Below, piece after piece: positions 8,290-17,470 of a DNA stretch of 64,000 bases. How positions within the stretch are numbered: position 1 is the stretch's first letter; every line of letters starts with the position of its first letter. Origin of the DNA: CBDCUW01 sp963734865. GTDB lineage: Bacteria; Planctomycetota; Planctomycetia; Pirellulales; Pirellulaceae. The position numbers and the translations under genes are program-made. The stretch is from assembly GCA_963734865.1 (NCBI GenBank), contig CAVTIV010000009.1:1-64000 (forward strand), in the 5' to 3' direction. The notes beneath the pieces were generated by a model that ran no database searches, had not been told where the DNA came from, and was given only the letters and a program-made list of their open reading frames with translations.

Positions 8290-9888
8290 ATGTCGATTGC
8301 TACCTCCGCCGTTCGACCCGTGTTAGTCGCCGGTCAGTGGCGCGATGCAACGCACCACGAGACTTTTCGAGCGACCGATCCGAATACAAATTCCAAGCTG
8401 CCCGCGGAGTTTCCGATTAGCACTTGGGATGATTGTGACGCGGCGCTCGATGCCGCCGTTGATGCGTTTCGCATCCTCCGCACGCTACCGGCCGATACGA
8501 TCGCACAGTTTCTCGAGCGCTACGCGGACCGAATCGACGCGGCAAAGGATGAACTTGTCGACGCGGCCTTCGCCGAAACGGGGCTGGCGCGGAGCCCGCG
8601 TCTGGCCGATGTCGAACTGCCGCGAACCAGCAACCAACTTCGCGCCGCCGCGACGGCGTGTCGCAGCGGAAGCTGGGCTCTGCCGACAATCGATACGGTT
8701 GCCGGAATTCGTTCCTGCTACCAATCGCTTGGTCCGGTCTGTGTTTTCGGCCCCAATAATTTTCCATTTGCCTTCGGAAGTGTCTCCGGCGGCGATTTTG
8801 CCGCCGCGATCGCTGCCGGTAATCCGGTGATTGGCAAAGCAAACAGTTCGCATCCGGAAACCACTCGGCTGTTTGCGCAACAGGCTGCCGAAGCGATTCG
8901 CGAAACGGGGTTGCCGCCGGCCACGGTGCAGTTGCTCTATCGCGTTGGTCACGCCGATGGGAAACGATTGGTCGCCGATCCACGCATCGGCGCCACCGGC
9001 TACACCGGCAGCCGCGCCGCGGGTTTGGCACTCAAGTCGGCGGCCGACTCCGCCGGAAAACCGATCTATCTGGAATTGTCCAGCGTCAACCCGGTGGTCA
9101 TCACGCCGGGTGCCTTGAATGAACGAGGCGACGAAATTGTCGGCGAGTTCGTCACCAGTGTGCTGATGGGGGCGGGGCAGTTTTGCACCAATCCCGGGCT
9201 TGTGTTGCTGCTCGAAGATGAGCTCAGCGAGAACTTCGTCACCGCCGTGAGTGATCAGTTCAAGGCAACCGCCGCCGGGACGTTACTCTCACCATCGGTA
9301 GCAAACAGTCTTGCCACCAGCGTAAAGACACTGTGTGGATTCGGTGCCGAATTGTTGACCGGTGGCGGTGAACCGGAGAGCGATCGCTGTGCCTTTGCAA
9401 ACACCTTGCTGCGAACCACTGCAGCCGATTTTTTGGGCAACCCCGAAGGTTTTCAAACCGAAGCCTTTGGCAATGCTTCGCTGATCGTGGTCGCCGATGA
9501 CTTGGAGCAACTCTGCGCGGCAATCGCCGGCTTGGAAGGCAATCTGACCGGATGCATCTATTCGGCCTCCGACGGAAGTGATGAAAACGCGTGTCGCCAG
9601 ATCGGTTTCGAGCTGGCTCCGAAAGTCGGACGGCTACTCAATGACAAGATGCCGACGGGAGTCGCCGTCAGCGCGGCGATGAATCATGGCGGTCCTTACC
9701 CGGCAACCGGACACCCCGGCTTTACCGCGGTCGGTGTTCCCGGCTCGCTGCTGCGATTCGGCAAGCTAACCAGCTTTGACAATGTTCGGCCGGGACGTCT
9801 GCCAGCGCTGTTGCAAGATCCCAGTCCAACCGCATCGACCTGGCGGCTGATCGACGGCGACTGGAAGCAAGGCGATATTGAGGGGTAA
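8290..9888 (+). CDS. NADP-type aldehyde dehydrogenase, probable 2,5-dioxovalerate dehydrogenase
   Basis: 532 residues from ATG 8290 with AAGG nearby upstream. It has the full ALDH set: GPNNFPFAFGS (N-terminal of the cofactor fold), a GATGYTGSRAAG turn, LELSSVNPV with the general-base Glu, and GAGQFCTNPG with the catalytic Cys. The length and the FCTNPG context match the group that oxidises alpha-ketoglutarate semialdehyde to 2-oxoglutarate. With the preceding FAH-family gene it forms the last two steps of oxidative pentose catabolism. Its stop overlaps the start of the rhomboid gene (taatg), so the two are translationally coupled. Confidence 0.88.
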   Translation: MSIATSAVRPVLVAGQWRDATHHETFRATDPNTNSKLPAEFPISTWDDCDAALDAAVDAFRILRTLPADTIAQFLERYADRIDAAKDELVDAAFAETGLARSPRLADVELPRTSNQLRAAATACRSGSWALPTIDTVAGIRSCYQSLGPVCVFGPNNFPFAFGSVSGGDFAAAIAAGNPVIGKANSSHPETTRLFAQQAAEAIRETGLPPATVQLLYRVGHADGKRLVADPRIGATGYTGSRAAGLALKSAADSAGKPIYLELSSVNPVVITPGALNERGDEIVGEFVTSVLMGAGQFCTNPGLVLLLEDELSENFVTAVSDQFKATAAGTLLSPSVANSLATSVKTLCGFGAELLTGGGEPESDRCAFANTLLRTTAADFLGNPEGFQTEAFGNASLIVVADDLEQLCAAIAGLEGNLTGCIYSASDGSDENACRQIGFELAPKVGRLLNDKMPTGVAVSAAMNHGGPYPATGHPGFTAVGVPGSLLRFGKLTSFDNVRPGRLPALLQDPSPTASTWRLIDGDWKQGDIEG

Positions 9889-10460
9889 TGCGTGACCAGG
9901 TCTATTCGATCGCCATTTTTATTCTCGCCATCTGGCTGGTATTCGTTGTCGACACCGTGATTCCCGCCTCGCTGGTGGATTGGGGATTGCGTCCGCGAAC
10001 GGTCGATGGCTTGATCGGAATTCCACTGATGCCGTTCCTGCACGCCAGCCTCGGTCATCTTGTTCGTAACACGATTCCCCTGATCATTCTACTGCTGCTA
10101 TTGTCCGGGTCACGCGCCAATCCTTGGATGATCGTGATCAGCGTGGTGTTGCTCAACGGCGCGCTGCTGTGGCTGTTTGGTCGCGATGCCAATCACGTCG
10201 GTGCGAGCGGACTGGTGTTCGCCCTGATCTCTTTTCTGATCGTTTCGGGACTGATCGAAAAACGTCTCGCTTCGATCGCAATCGCCGTGATCGTTGGATT
10301 TCTTTACGGCGGCACGTTGATCGGCGGAGTCGTCCCACGACTCGGTTCTGCCATCTCCTGGGACGGGCATCTTGCCGGCGCAACTGCAGGCGGGATCGTT
10401 GCCTACGTCGCGGTCGGTCGTCGATCGGCCGGCAATCCGAAAGGGATATTCGCGAACTAG
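9888..10460 (+). CDS. Rhomboid-family intramembrane serine protease
   Basis: 190 residues, about six hydrophobic segments, starting at the ATG that shares one base with the dehydrogenase stop. Rhomboid hallmarks are visible: HASLGHLVRNT (the HxxxN motif), HVGASGLVF with the catalytic Ser in G-x-S-G, and DGHLAGATAGG with the catalytic His. It is a compact, core-only rhomboid without added cytosolic domains. Its substrate cannot be read from the sequence. Coupling to a sugar-acid dehydrogenase may only reflect gene packing. It converges with the ABC permease gene at 10528. Confidence 0.88.
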   Translation: MRDQVYSIAIFILAIWLVFVVDTVIPASLVDWGLRPRTVDGLIGIPLMPFLHASLGHLVRNTIPLIILLLLLSGSRANPWMIVISVVLLNGALLWLFGRDANHVGASGLVFALISFLIVSGLIEKRLASIAIAVIVGFLYGGTLIGGVVPRLGSAISWDGHLAGATAGGIVAYVAVGRRSAGNPKGIFAN

Positions 10461-10527
10461 CGAGAGATTTGCCGGCGCGGTATTGGTCATCGGGTGCGGC
10501 AACCGAAACGCCCTCACGCCCTCTGCA

Positions 10528-12195
10528 TCAGCGGTGTCGATTCAGGTTCAATGAAACCGGCAAAATAAGCACTCGCGCCAACGGAATCGCGAGCATCGTG
10601 GCCACCAGGCACCACGTGAATGTCACGCGCCGGTCAGGGACCAAAAACGCCAGCGTTGTCGCGATGGCCAGCGTCGCCGAGATCCAAATCAGATAGACGA
10701 TCACGATTCGTTTGTGGGTTGTTAGACGCAGTCGAGACAGGGTGACGGTCGCCATCGCCGCCGAAATCGCTTTCACAATCAACAACCCGGCAATGATGGA
10801 GGGCAGGTAAGTGAGATATCGATACGCCGATGCGATCGTTCCCTCCCAGCTGGTCTGCAACATGAACCATCGCAAGAAAACGCCCAGCGGCACAAGGACC
10901 GCCAGACCCATCACGATCGCAGCCACTCCGGTGACCCAGCTTCGACCGATCAACTCGACCCACAGGAACGACACCATTCGTCCGACGAACAGTACCGTCG
11001 TGCCGAGCACAATGGCGATCGACCAGCGGATGCCGATCGATACGGCACTGTCCGGCACATCGAGCGAGGTTGCTTGCGCGGATGCCCATCGATACCAAAC
11101 ATCCCGGTTTTCCGGCCACAGCGACCAACCGACAAAGACGAACACGACGGACAAGAAAACGGCAAGCGAAATGACAGCCACGGTCAACAGTTTCGTCCAT
11201 GCGATCGTCGCCGTGCTCAAGGGACTCGCGGCGATATAGGTCGGCAGCGTCGATTTCACGTCGCTTGCGCCGCCCGCTCCGCTGCCAAAGGCGGCGATTC
11301 CGGCCAAGTACATGAACAAGATCAGGACGCACACGACCGTCGCGACGTGGAGCGGCAGGAACAATGACGCCAAAATGACACCGGGAATCACACCCAGGAT
11401 CAAGGTGTAACGAATGACTCCGCTCTTCCGCGACAGATCGTGCCAAACCAAAGCCCCAATGGGCCCCGACAGCTCCCGTCGCCGACAGTCGCCTTGTTCC
11501 GATTTCTCAACACCTCTGCCCAGCTCCGGGACGATTCCCAAGCAGGACGTTCGCGCCACCTTGACCGCACGAATCGTCAACCACGCTCCCATTGCATAAA
11601 CCGCGATCGATGCCGCTGTCGCCAGCGGTTTCCACTGGATGTATGCGGGCTGGGATGAAACGATCACTGCAGCGAACAACAGATACACCACTGACGTTGC
11701 GATGGCCAGCAGCCCGATCCGGGACCAGCCGTTGCGAACCGGCTTCCAAGCAATGAACAGCACCCAGATCAGGCCCGCCGAAAAACACAAGCTGGGCGCT
11801 AACCAGGGGACAACCTCGTCCATCCCCAAATGCGATGCCGTCACGACGAACAGAATCCAGATGCCGCTGATCCAGATCGTTTTTAGCACCACCGGCACGA
11901 TTGCGATCTTCCAAGATGCAATTGGCATTCGCAGCAACCAATCACTACAGCCGCTTTCGGGCGACATCAGATCTTTGTCATGGCCGCAGTCAAACAAGCC
12001 CAGTCCGCCCATTGCCGCGGGAAGCAGTGACAGCAGCAATGCCGGAATCGCAGCCTTTCCCGGATCCAGATCGGGAAAGGCCGATACCGAGATCAATGCA
12101 ATCGCCTCGCCCAGGCAAACAATTGCCAACAGCACCGCGAGCAGAGCTTTGTTTCTGGTGAACGACCATCGCAGCAGGGCAATCGTTTCAGACAT
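10528..12195 (-). CDS. ABC transporter permease (ABC-2 type, about 12 TM segments)
   Basis: 555 residues from ATG 12195 (MSETIALLRWSFTRNK); a longer upstream frame exists but overlaps the ATPase gene, whose stop overlaps this ATG by eight bases (atgtctga). The protein is almost entirely hydrophobic segments joined by short loops, with one larger cytoplasmic loop near residue 240 (GRGVEKSEQGDCRRRE). It lacks ATP-binding motifs and relies on the ATPase encoded just upstream. With the GntR regulator it forms a three-gene operon of the YtrA/YtrB type, which in Firmicutes responds to cell-envelope antibiotics. The substrate here is unknown. Confidence 0.8.
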   Translation of the reverse strand: MSETIALLRWSFTRNKALLAVLLAIVCLGEAIALISVSAFPDLDPGKAAIPALLLSLLPAAMGGLGLFDCGHDKDLMSPESGCSDWLLRMPIASWKIAIVPVVLKTIWISGIWILFVVTASHLGMDEVVPWLAPSLCFSAGLIWVLFIAWKPVRNGWSRIGLLAIATSVVYLLFAAVIVSSQPAYIQWKPLATAASIAVYAMGAWLTIRAVKVARTSCLGIVPELGRGVEKSEQGDCRRRELSGPIGALVWHDLSRKSGVIRYTLILGVIPGVILASLFLPLHVATVVCVLILFMYLAGIAAFGSGAGGASDVKSTLPTYIAASPLSTATIAWTKLLTVAVISLAVFLSVVFVFVGWSLWPENRDVWYRWASAQATSLDVPDSAVSIGIRWSIAIVLGTTVLFVGRMVSFLWVELIGRSWVTGVAAIVMGLAVLVPLGVFLRWFMLQTSWEGTIASAYRYLTYLPSIIAGLLIVKAISAAMATVTLSRLRLTTHKRIVIVYLIWISATLAIATTLAFLVPDRRVTFTWCLVATMLAIPLARVLILPVSLNLNRHR

Positions 12196-13144
12196 TTGCG
12201 GGCACCTCGTCCGATGAGCTCGCGTCGTGGCCGGTTTCAGCGGTGGCGACACGCGCCGTGAACCAACGATGAAGCGTAATCTCGCGTCGCTGGATCATCG
12301 ACAATTGTTCCACCATTTGATCTTCGTTCTGCTGGCCAAGTTTCATGTCAACAATGCCGGACCATTCGCGGCCGATTCGTCGCCAACCGAAGACGCCTGT
12401 GAATTTCGCTGGCGGAGTCCAGTCTGCCGAGGGCTGGCAGATGATTTCGTAATAGCGACTTTCCATTTGTTCGGTCGTCAATGTTTCGACAATCTGACCG
12501 TCACGCATCAAGGCGATCGAATCACAAACGCGATCGACTTCGTCCAGCAGGTGGCTAGAAAACAACACGGTGCGACCATCCTCGCTGATCGTCCGGATGA
12601 TCGCTTCTAAAATGTCGCTGCGGACGATCGGGTCGAGCCCGCTGCTCGGTTCGTCCAGAATCAACAACTGGGGGCGATGCGCGATGGCAACCAACAGCCC
12701 CGCACGAGCACGCTGGCCCTTGGACAGCGATCGCATACGGGTGGCACGTGTCAAAGCGAACATGTCGCAAAGCTGGCTGGCGTAAGTATCGTCCCAGGTC
12801 GGGTAAATCGCGCGTGTGAAATCAATCAAATCGCCGATTCGCATCCACTTGGGAAGCGAGTCCTCTTCGCTCAGATAGCCCACTTTTTTCAACACACTCT
12901 CGGTGCCGACGATCGGGTTTTCGCCAAGGATTGACACCGTTCCGTGCTGCGCCTCGAGCGCGCCGATCAAGTGTCGAATCAGGGTCGTCTTCCCCGCTCC
13001 ATTGAGTCCCACCAGTCCGAAAATCGAACCGACCGGAACCTGCAGGGTCACATCCTGGAGGGCATGTTTTCCCCGAAACGATCGGCTGAGATGTTGCACG
13101 TCGACCGCCAGAACACTCCTGTCGCGGTCCTTTGAATCGGTCAT
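12188..13144 (-). CDS. ABC transporter ATP-binding protein
   Basis: 318 residues. Walker A is GLNGAGKTTLIRHL, the signature is SLSKGQRAR, and Walker B is LLILDEPSSGLDP, followed by the H-loop in SSHLLDEV. The C-terminal 90 residues form the variable extension seen in ABC-2 drug or lantibiotic exporters. The start ATG overlaps the GntR stop (ATGA at 13141-13144) and its end overlaps the permease start, so all three genes are translated as a coupled operon. It works with the permease as a homodimeric ATPase at the inner face of the membrane. Confidence 0.92.
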   Translation of the reverse strand: MTDSKDRDRSVLAVDVQHLSRSFRGKHALQDVTLQVPVGSIFGLVGLNGAGKTTLIRHLIGALEAQHGTVSILGENPIVGTESVLKKVGYLSEEDSLPKWMRIGDLIDFTRAIYPTWDDTYASQLCDMFALTRATRMRSLSKGQRARAGLLVAIAHRPQLLILDEPSSGLDPIVRSDILEAIIRTISEDGRTVLFSSHLLDEVDRVCDSIALMRDGQIVETLTTEQMESRYYEIICQPSADWTPPAKFTGVFGWRRIGREWSGIVDMKLGQQNEDQMVEQLSMIQRREITLHRWFTARVATAETGHDASSSDEVPANV

Positions 13145-13533
13145 GATGGCGTCTCGCTACGAGTGAGTTGGTCGTCACGTTTTTGGATTTGCTCGATCAG
13201 CTCGTCCATGGGGATGCCGAGCTGTCGTGATTGAATGATCAACTTGTCGATCTGCGGGCTGAGGATGCGGCGCCGTTGGCTCGCCGTTTGTCGCTGTAAC
13301 ATTTCGGCGACGAACGTGCCGGTCGTCCGTCGCTTTTCGACCAAACCGTCATGCTCCAGTTCGCGATAGGCCCGCGCGACGGTGTTCGGGTTGACCCTCA
13401 GGCTTTCGGCCAAGCCGCGGATCGTCGGCAGCTCGTCACCGGCACGAAGCTGGCCGGAGACGATCCGATACTGAATCTGGTCGACGATCTGCTGGTAGAT
13501 CGGCACGCCGTCGGAAGCGATGTGTAATAGCAT
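13141..13533 (-). CDS. GntR-family transcriptional regulator, YtrA type
   Basis: 130 residues from ATG 13533 with AAGGG seven bases upstream. The winged helix covers residues about 1-75 (PIYQQIVDQIQYRI, DELPTIRGLAESL, NPNTVARAYRELEHDGLV). The short C-terminal tail is helical and lacks an FCD or UTRA effector domain, as in the YtrA subfamily. It is the first gene of the GntR-ATPase-permease operon and probably represses its own operon. The region 13534-13670 should hold the operator. Confidence 0.9.
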   Translation of the reverse strand: MLLHIASDGVPIYQQIVDQIQYRIVSGQLRAGDELPTIRGLAESLRVNPNTVARAYRELEHDGLVEKRRTTGTFVAEMLQRQTASQRRRILSPQIDKLIIQSRQLGIPMDELIEQIQKRDDQLTRSETPS

Positions 13534-13673
13534 GATTGCACCCTTGTATTAACGCAATGATACAATTGGCAAGAACCGTTGTCAATCGTTTTCTATCAGA
13601 TTTTTTTCGCCGGCAGCTGCCAGGCGGGCTCCTATCCCACGGCCGGGGAAAGTTTGGTAAGTTCTCGCCTGCC

Positions 13674-13760
13674 GGATGGGTGGCCGAGTGGTCGAAGGCA
13701 CCAGTCTTGAAAACTGGCGTACGTTCACGCGTACCGTGGGTTCGAATCCCACCCCATCCG
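13674..13760 (+). tRNA. tRNA-Ser (UGA anticodon)
   Basis: An 87-nt cloverleaf with a long variable arm. The acceptor stem GGATGGG pairs with CCCATCC at 13753-13759, and the discriminator base is G. The anticodon stem CCAGT/ACTGG holds loop CTTGAAA, giving anticodon TGA at 13708-13710. The T arm is GTGGG-TTCGAAT-CCCAC. The variable arm (cgtac...gtac) identifies class II tRNA-Ser. No CCA is encoded. It is followed by a repeat element and a LOG-family gene. Confidence 0.95.
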
Positions 13761-13965
13761 CTGCTCTTCGTACCGCTGCGATTCAAAGCCCTCGTTGTCC
13801 GCAAATCGCCCACTGCGCCAGCTTGCTGTACGCGCACGGTCTCTTTCCCATGCTTGCCCTGTCTTGCCTAGAACCGTCGTTATACCCGCTCTGCGCGTTC
13901 GAACATGCACTGACCCCGTTCGCCGCCCGTTCGGCGCCGACCGCGGTGTCGCGAAAGGGAAAGCC
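13761..13965. other. Non-coding stretch after tRNA-Ser
   Basis: About 200 bases between the tRNA and the palindromic element. No convincing coding frame, hairpin or tRNA duplication was seen. Confidence 0.3.
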
Positions 13966-14195
13966 GCGAAGCGGTGGCAGGTGATAGCCTGGGGTGAACC
14001 AACGAGCGTTAGCGAGGCTGGTGGAACCCCAGGAAAACGAGACGGATTTCCCAACACCTTCCCCACGGCGATTTGGCGGCGACGCCGCCAAATCGCCGCG
14101 GGGGATTTCCGGTTTCGCTTGACGGTCCTGGGGCTGCGAAATGCTCGCTGAAACGAGCATTGCTTGCCCCAGGCTATCACCTGCCACTGCTTCGC
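13966..14195. repeat. Nested palindromic (MITE/REP-like) element
   Basis: A 29-base inverted repeat bounds the element: 13966-13994 (gcgaagcggtggcaggtgat...) and 14167-14195, with 28 of 29 bases complementary. Inside lie further hairpins. A perfect 16-base palindrome arm pair with a one-base loop occupies 14066-14098 (cggcgatttggcggcg and its complement). cctgggg/ccccagg pairs sit at both ends, and atgctcg/cgagcat lies near 14140-14160. No transposase is encoded. The layout resembles a non-autonomous mobile or structured repeat. Confidence 0.75.
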
Positions 14196-14236
14196 AGTTA
14201 TCAGGCAGTCATGGGGTCGGAGAACAACGCCGAACC

Positions 14237-14268
14237 TACACTGAAACGACCCCCTTCCTTTGATTCTT
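14237..14268 (+). repeat. Single copy of the interspersed tacactgaaacgaccccc repeat
   Basis: tacactgaaacgaccccc followed by cttcctttgattctt matches the start of the two tandem copies at 51154-51220. The shared core is at least 22 bases. It is intergenic here, between the palindromic element and the LOG-family gene. Confidence 0.75.
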
Positions 14269-14381
14269 CCTCGGGTAGCGGCGGCTTCGGTAGGGGCTGC
14301 TTGTTGAGTTGTAAGAAGCGAGCAAATACATTGCGTCAGGAAAAGACCATCGGTCGCGTGAAATTGGAAGCAGGGAAAACC

Positions 14382-15567
14382 ATGAGAGAGATATCGGATG
14401 CCGATTCGTTTCTGAATTGGGCGAACGAGTCTGCTGATTGTGAGCCTGCCGCCATTGAAGATATCGATCTCACTTCCCACACCCAACTGATCTGCCAAAA
14501 GCGATTTCCAAACTCAATTTTCTTGTCATGTGATCTTGAGCCGGTAGCCGCTGGCCACGTCGTTCAAACTGGCGGCGTCGTGATCCCAGACTTGGCGGGC
14601 TTTCAGTTCACCGTCCATCGAAAGTCCCTCTATTCGGTTGCCGAATTGTTTGACGGTTTCGATCCCGATGACGAGGATGGCTACAAGAAAATCTACGACT
14701 ACCAGGTTTACGAGCAGTACGTCGAGCAAGGGGAGTCGCCCAAGTTCATCAACATCAGTCTTGCTCGCCGCCTTCACGATCACTCGATCACGGATGCTCT
14801 TGAGGAGCAGTTGAGCGACATCAAAGAAGTTGATGGCAAAGAGGTCATCACAAAAAGAAAAGTTGTAGCCGTGATGGGCGGTCACGGCATGGAGCGTCAA
14901 GACGAGTTCTACGCCAAGGTCGCCAGAGTGTCTCGCCAACTGACCAATGCTGGTTTCCTGATGGTCAGCGGTGGCGGTCCCGGTGCCATGGAAGCAACTC
15001 ACCTTGGCGACTACTTTGCTTCGAGGAGTATTCATGACCTCGAAGCAGCCATTGAGATCATCAAGAAACGCCCGGACGGAGCCTTACCCGGTAAGGAGTA
15101 CAAAGACAAGGACTGGCTCCAGCGTGCCTGGAGAGCGTTGGAAACGTTCCCGATCCCTGATGGAACTCACGAGAAGTGCAAGAGCATTGGGATTCCGACT
15201 TGGCTTTACGGACATGAACCGCCTGCTCCATTCGCCACGCACATCGCCAAGTATTTTGCCAACAGTGTTCGGGAAGACGGTCTGTTGGCCATTGCCACCC
15301 ACGGCGTCATCTTTGCACCCGGTAGTGCTGGGACGACACAGGAGGTTTTTCAAGACGCCGCTCAGAATCACTACGCCAGTCAGTTCGTCTACTCGCCAAT
15401 GATCATGTTTGGCGAACAGCACTGGACGGAAGTGCGACCTGTCTGGCAACTGCTTTCCACGGTTGCCAGGGACAGGTGTACGGCGAACTGATCGCTCTCA
15501 CAGACTCCGAAGAGAGATCGTCAGGCGAATCAGCATGTTTGATCCTGAGATCTACGCCAAGAAGTAG
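14382..15567 (+). CDS. LOG-family (lysine decarboxylase-like) Rossmann protein, frameshifted C-terminus
   Basis: The start is ATG 14382 (MREISDADSF) with AGGGA upstream. The first 360 or so residues run to a stop at 15491, but the family-like C-terminus continues beyond it in other frames. One missing base near 15470 gives VYGELIALTDSEE, and one missing G near 15511 gives EIVRRISMFDPEIYAKK ending at TAG 15565-15567. Nucleotide-binding motifs are VAVMGGHGM, MVSGGGPGAMEAT and PGSAGTTQEVFQDA, a variant of PGGxGTxxE. LOG proteins are phosphoribohydrolases acting on cytokinin or nucleoside monophosphates; activity here is unproven. Codon use looks more AT-rich than in neighbours, and the gene sits beside a tRNA and a repeat element, suggesting possible transfer. 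Confidence 0.75.
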
Positions 15568-15913
15568 TCGCGCTGAGTGACTTTCCGCTTGTTACGTCCG
15601 ACATCGGTTCTACCTCACCGGCGCGGTGGTCATCGTCGGCGCGGTGGTCATCGTCGGCGGTGTCTGGTGGTCGCGAATTGGTTTCGGTTGCTTGCAGGGT
15701 CGGTTCCTGTTTGTTTTCGGGTGGGTTTGTAGGGCGGGGCAAGGATCTGGGCGGGACATTGCCGCACCGCTAGACTGTTGCGACGAGGGCCGAGAATGAC
15801 CGTCGTGTGATCGGCTTGAATCCGTCGAATCGCGGCGATTATGCTGCCACGCGAATGATCGTCCTCTGCCCTCTGACCACCGAAAATGTTCGCGTTCAAA
15901 AGGTCCGCCCGTT
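15568..15913. other. Intergenic with an 18-bp tandem repeat
   Basis: No convincing gene. cggcgcggtggtcatcgt is repeated exactly twice at 15619-15636 and 15637-15654. The upp promoter is expected in the right part of this stretch. Confidence 0.5.
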
Positions 15914-16549
15914 GTGAGTCAGGTCACCCGAATTGAGCACCCGTTGGTCGAACATCATCTGTGCACCGTGCGGGACAAGACGACACGGCCGAGCGAGTTT
16001 CGTGCCGCCGTACAGCGTCTGGCAGTATTGGTCGGCGTGTATGCCACGACCGATCTGAGCATCCGCGAGACGACCGTCGAGACGCCACTGGCCGAGGCTC
16101 GCTGCCAGCGACTATCGGTGCGCGTCGGATTGGTCCCGATCCTGCGTGCCGGCTTGGGGATGGTTGACCCACTGCAGGACCTGTTGCCCGACGCCGCGGT
16201 TTGGCATTTGGGAATGTATCGCAACGAAGAGACGGCCGAACCGGTGGGTTACTACGACAAGCTTCCCCATTCGAATGCACCCAACATCGCATTGGTGCTC
16301 GACCCGATGCTAGCGACCGGCGGATCGATCGACTTGGTCGTTCGACGACTGATGGAGTGGGGTGTCGACGAAATCCGGGTTCTGAGCATCATCGCGTCCC
16401 AATTTGGGATCGATCGGGTGGGTCGCGACTTTCCCAGCGTCAAACTTTTCGTTGCCGCGATCGATCCCGTGCTCAACGACCAGTCGTTCATTGTGCCGGG
16501 ACTCGGTGACGCGGGAGACCGGATTTTCGATACGCCTCAGTTGGGTTAA
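15914..16549 (+). CDS. upp: Uracil phosphoribosyltransferase
   Basis: 211 residues, the usual length for Upp, from a GTG start. Landmarks are HPLVEHHLCTVRDKTT at the N-terminus, GLVPILRAGLGMVDP, the PRPP-binding loop LDPMLATGGS, and the C-terminal uracil-binding block PGLGDAGDRIFDT. It converts uracil and PRPP to UMP in the cytoplasm, a pyrimidine salvage step. It stands alone, convergent with the PfpI-like gene. Purine salvage genes lie further along in the window at 51-54 kb. Confidence 0.95.
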   Translation: MSQVTRIEHPLVEHHLCTVRDKTTRPSEFRAAVQRLAVLVGVYATTDLSIRETTVETPLAEARCQRLSVRVGLVPILRAGLGMVDPLQDLLPDAAVWHLGMYRNEETAEPVGYYDKLPHSNAPNIALVLDPMLATGGSIDLVVRRLMEWGVDEIRVLSIIASQFGIDRVGRDFPSVKLFVAAIDPVLNDQSFIVPGLGDAGDRIFDTPQLG

Positions 16550-16656
16550 CCGGCGTCAACAGATCACCAGAGACCGCGACCATGCAGACGAGATTGGTAC
16601 ATTGCTCGCATGTTGCATGACGCGAGCAGTCGCAGGTTGATGGCTATCGCGACGAT

Positions 16657-17238
16657 CTATGCGTTGGCCGGTTCGCTGACACCCGCACGTGCTTTGACCA
16701 ACATCTCGATCCAGGGACCGACATAGTGTCCGTTGTCATGGAATGTACGCCCGCTGACCATATTTCCGTCGATCACGCAGGGTTCATCGACGAAAATGCC
16801 GCCGCAAACTTCCAGGTCGAATTTGCATTTGGGGACCGTGGCCATCCGTCGGCCGCGCACGCAATCGGCATAGGCCGGGATTTCCACACCATGACAAACA
16901 CTGGCGACTGGCTTGCCGGTGTCGAAGAAGTGCTTGGTGATCCGTACCAGATCTTTGTCATAGCGAATGTACTCAGGCGCTCGCCCGCCTGAGAACATGA
17001 TTCCCGCGTAGTCCTGTTCGTTCACCTCGCCAAAAGGAACATCACACTCGATCGTATAGCCTTCCCATTCTTTGGTGATCGTCCAGCCCGGTTTGACTTC
17101 GTGCATCACCATCTGGTAGCGACGTTTTTCCGGCGCCGTGACGACGGGCTGAAATCCCGCTTCTTGAAGCCGATAGTAGGGGTACATCGTGTCCAGGGTT
17201 TCGCTGGCGTCGCCAACGACAATCAATACTTTTTCCAT
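16657..17238 (-). CDS. DJ-1/PfpI family protein
   Basis: 193 residues from ATG 17238 (MEKVLIVVGDASETLDT); the frame is open 50 codons further upstream but that part has no domain character. The class I amidotransferase-like fold is marked by IMFSGGRAPEYIR and the nucleophile elbow SVCHGVE, with an acidic residue near the N-terminus (GDASE) as in PfpI. Likely roles are glyoxalase/deglycase or protease-like stress functions; the specific activity cannot be told. It shares the strand with the sulfatase group, 230 bases downstream of the sulfatase stop. Confidence 0.85.
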   Translation of the reverse strand: MEKVLIVVGDASETLDTMYPYYRLQEAGFQPVVTAPEKRRYQMVMHEVKPGWTITKEWEGYTIECDVPFGEVNEQDYAGIMFSGGRAPEYIRYDKDLVRITKHFFDTGKPVASVCHGVEIPAYADCVRGRRMATVPKCKFDLEVCGGIFVDEPCVIDGNMVSGRTFHDNGHYVGPWIEMLVKARAGVSEPANA

Positions 17239-17470
17239 GGTCTCTGTCACGAACGAGTGAGAGTGGTTGCAAAGGTAAAGCTGCCCAGCTTCGCGGCCAA
17301 GGCGATGCGGCGGCATCATTGTAAGCCCAAATATACTCCGCGCCATTGCGGCATCGACAAGTCGTCTCGTCTGACCGTCCTGTGTCACGAATCAAATGAC
17401 GGCTTTCGCCCATTTCGAATTCGCCCACAGCGATGGATGCCCCAGCCCACGTCGCGGTCGTCACAACTGA

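Noticed and set aside
14073..14381. N-terminal extension of the LOG-family gene
   Set aside because: It lies over the palindromic element; the ATG at 14382 has a good Shine-Dalgarno sequence and begins family-like sequence.
13725..14498. 257-codon minus-strand frame across tRNA-Ser and the palindromic element
   Set aside because: It overlaps a tRNA and an inverted repeat and shows no domain.
15648..15899. 83-codon minus-strand frame before upp
   Set aside because: No domain, no ribosome binding site, and it spans an 18-bp tandem repeat.
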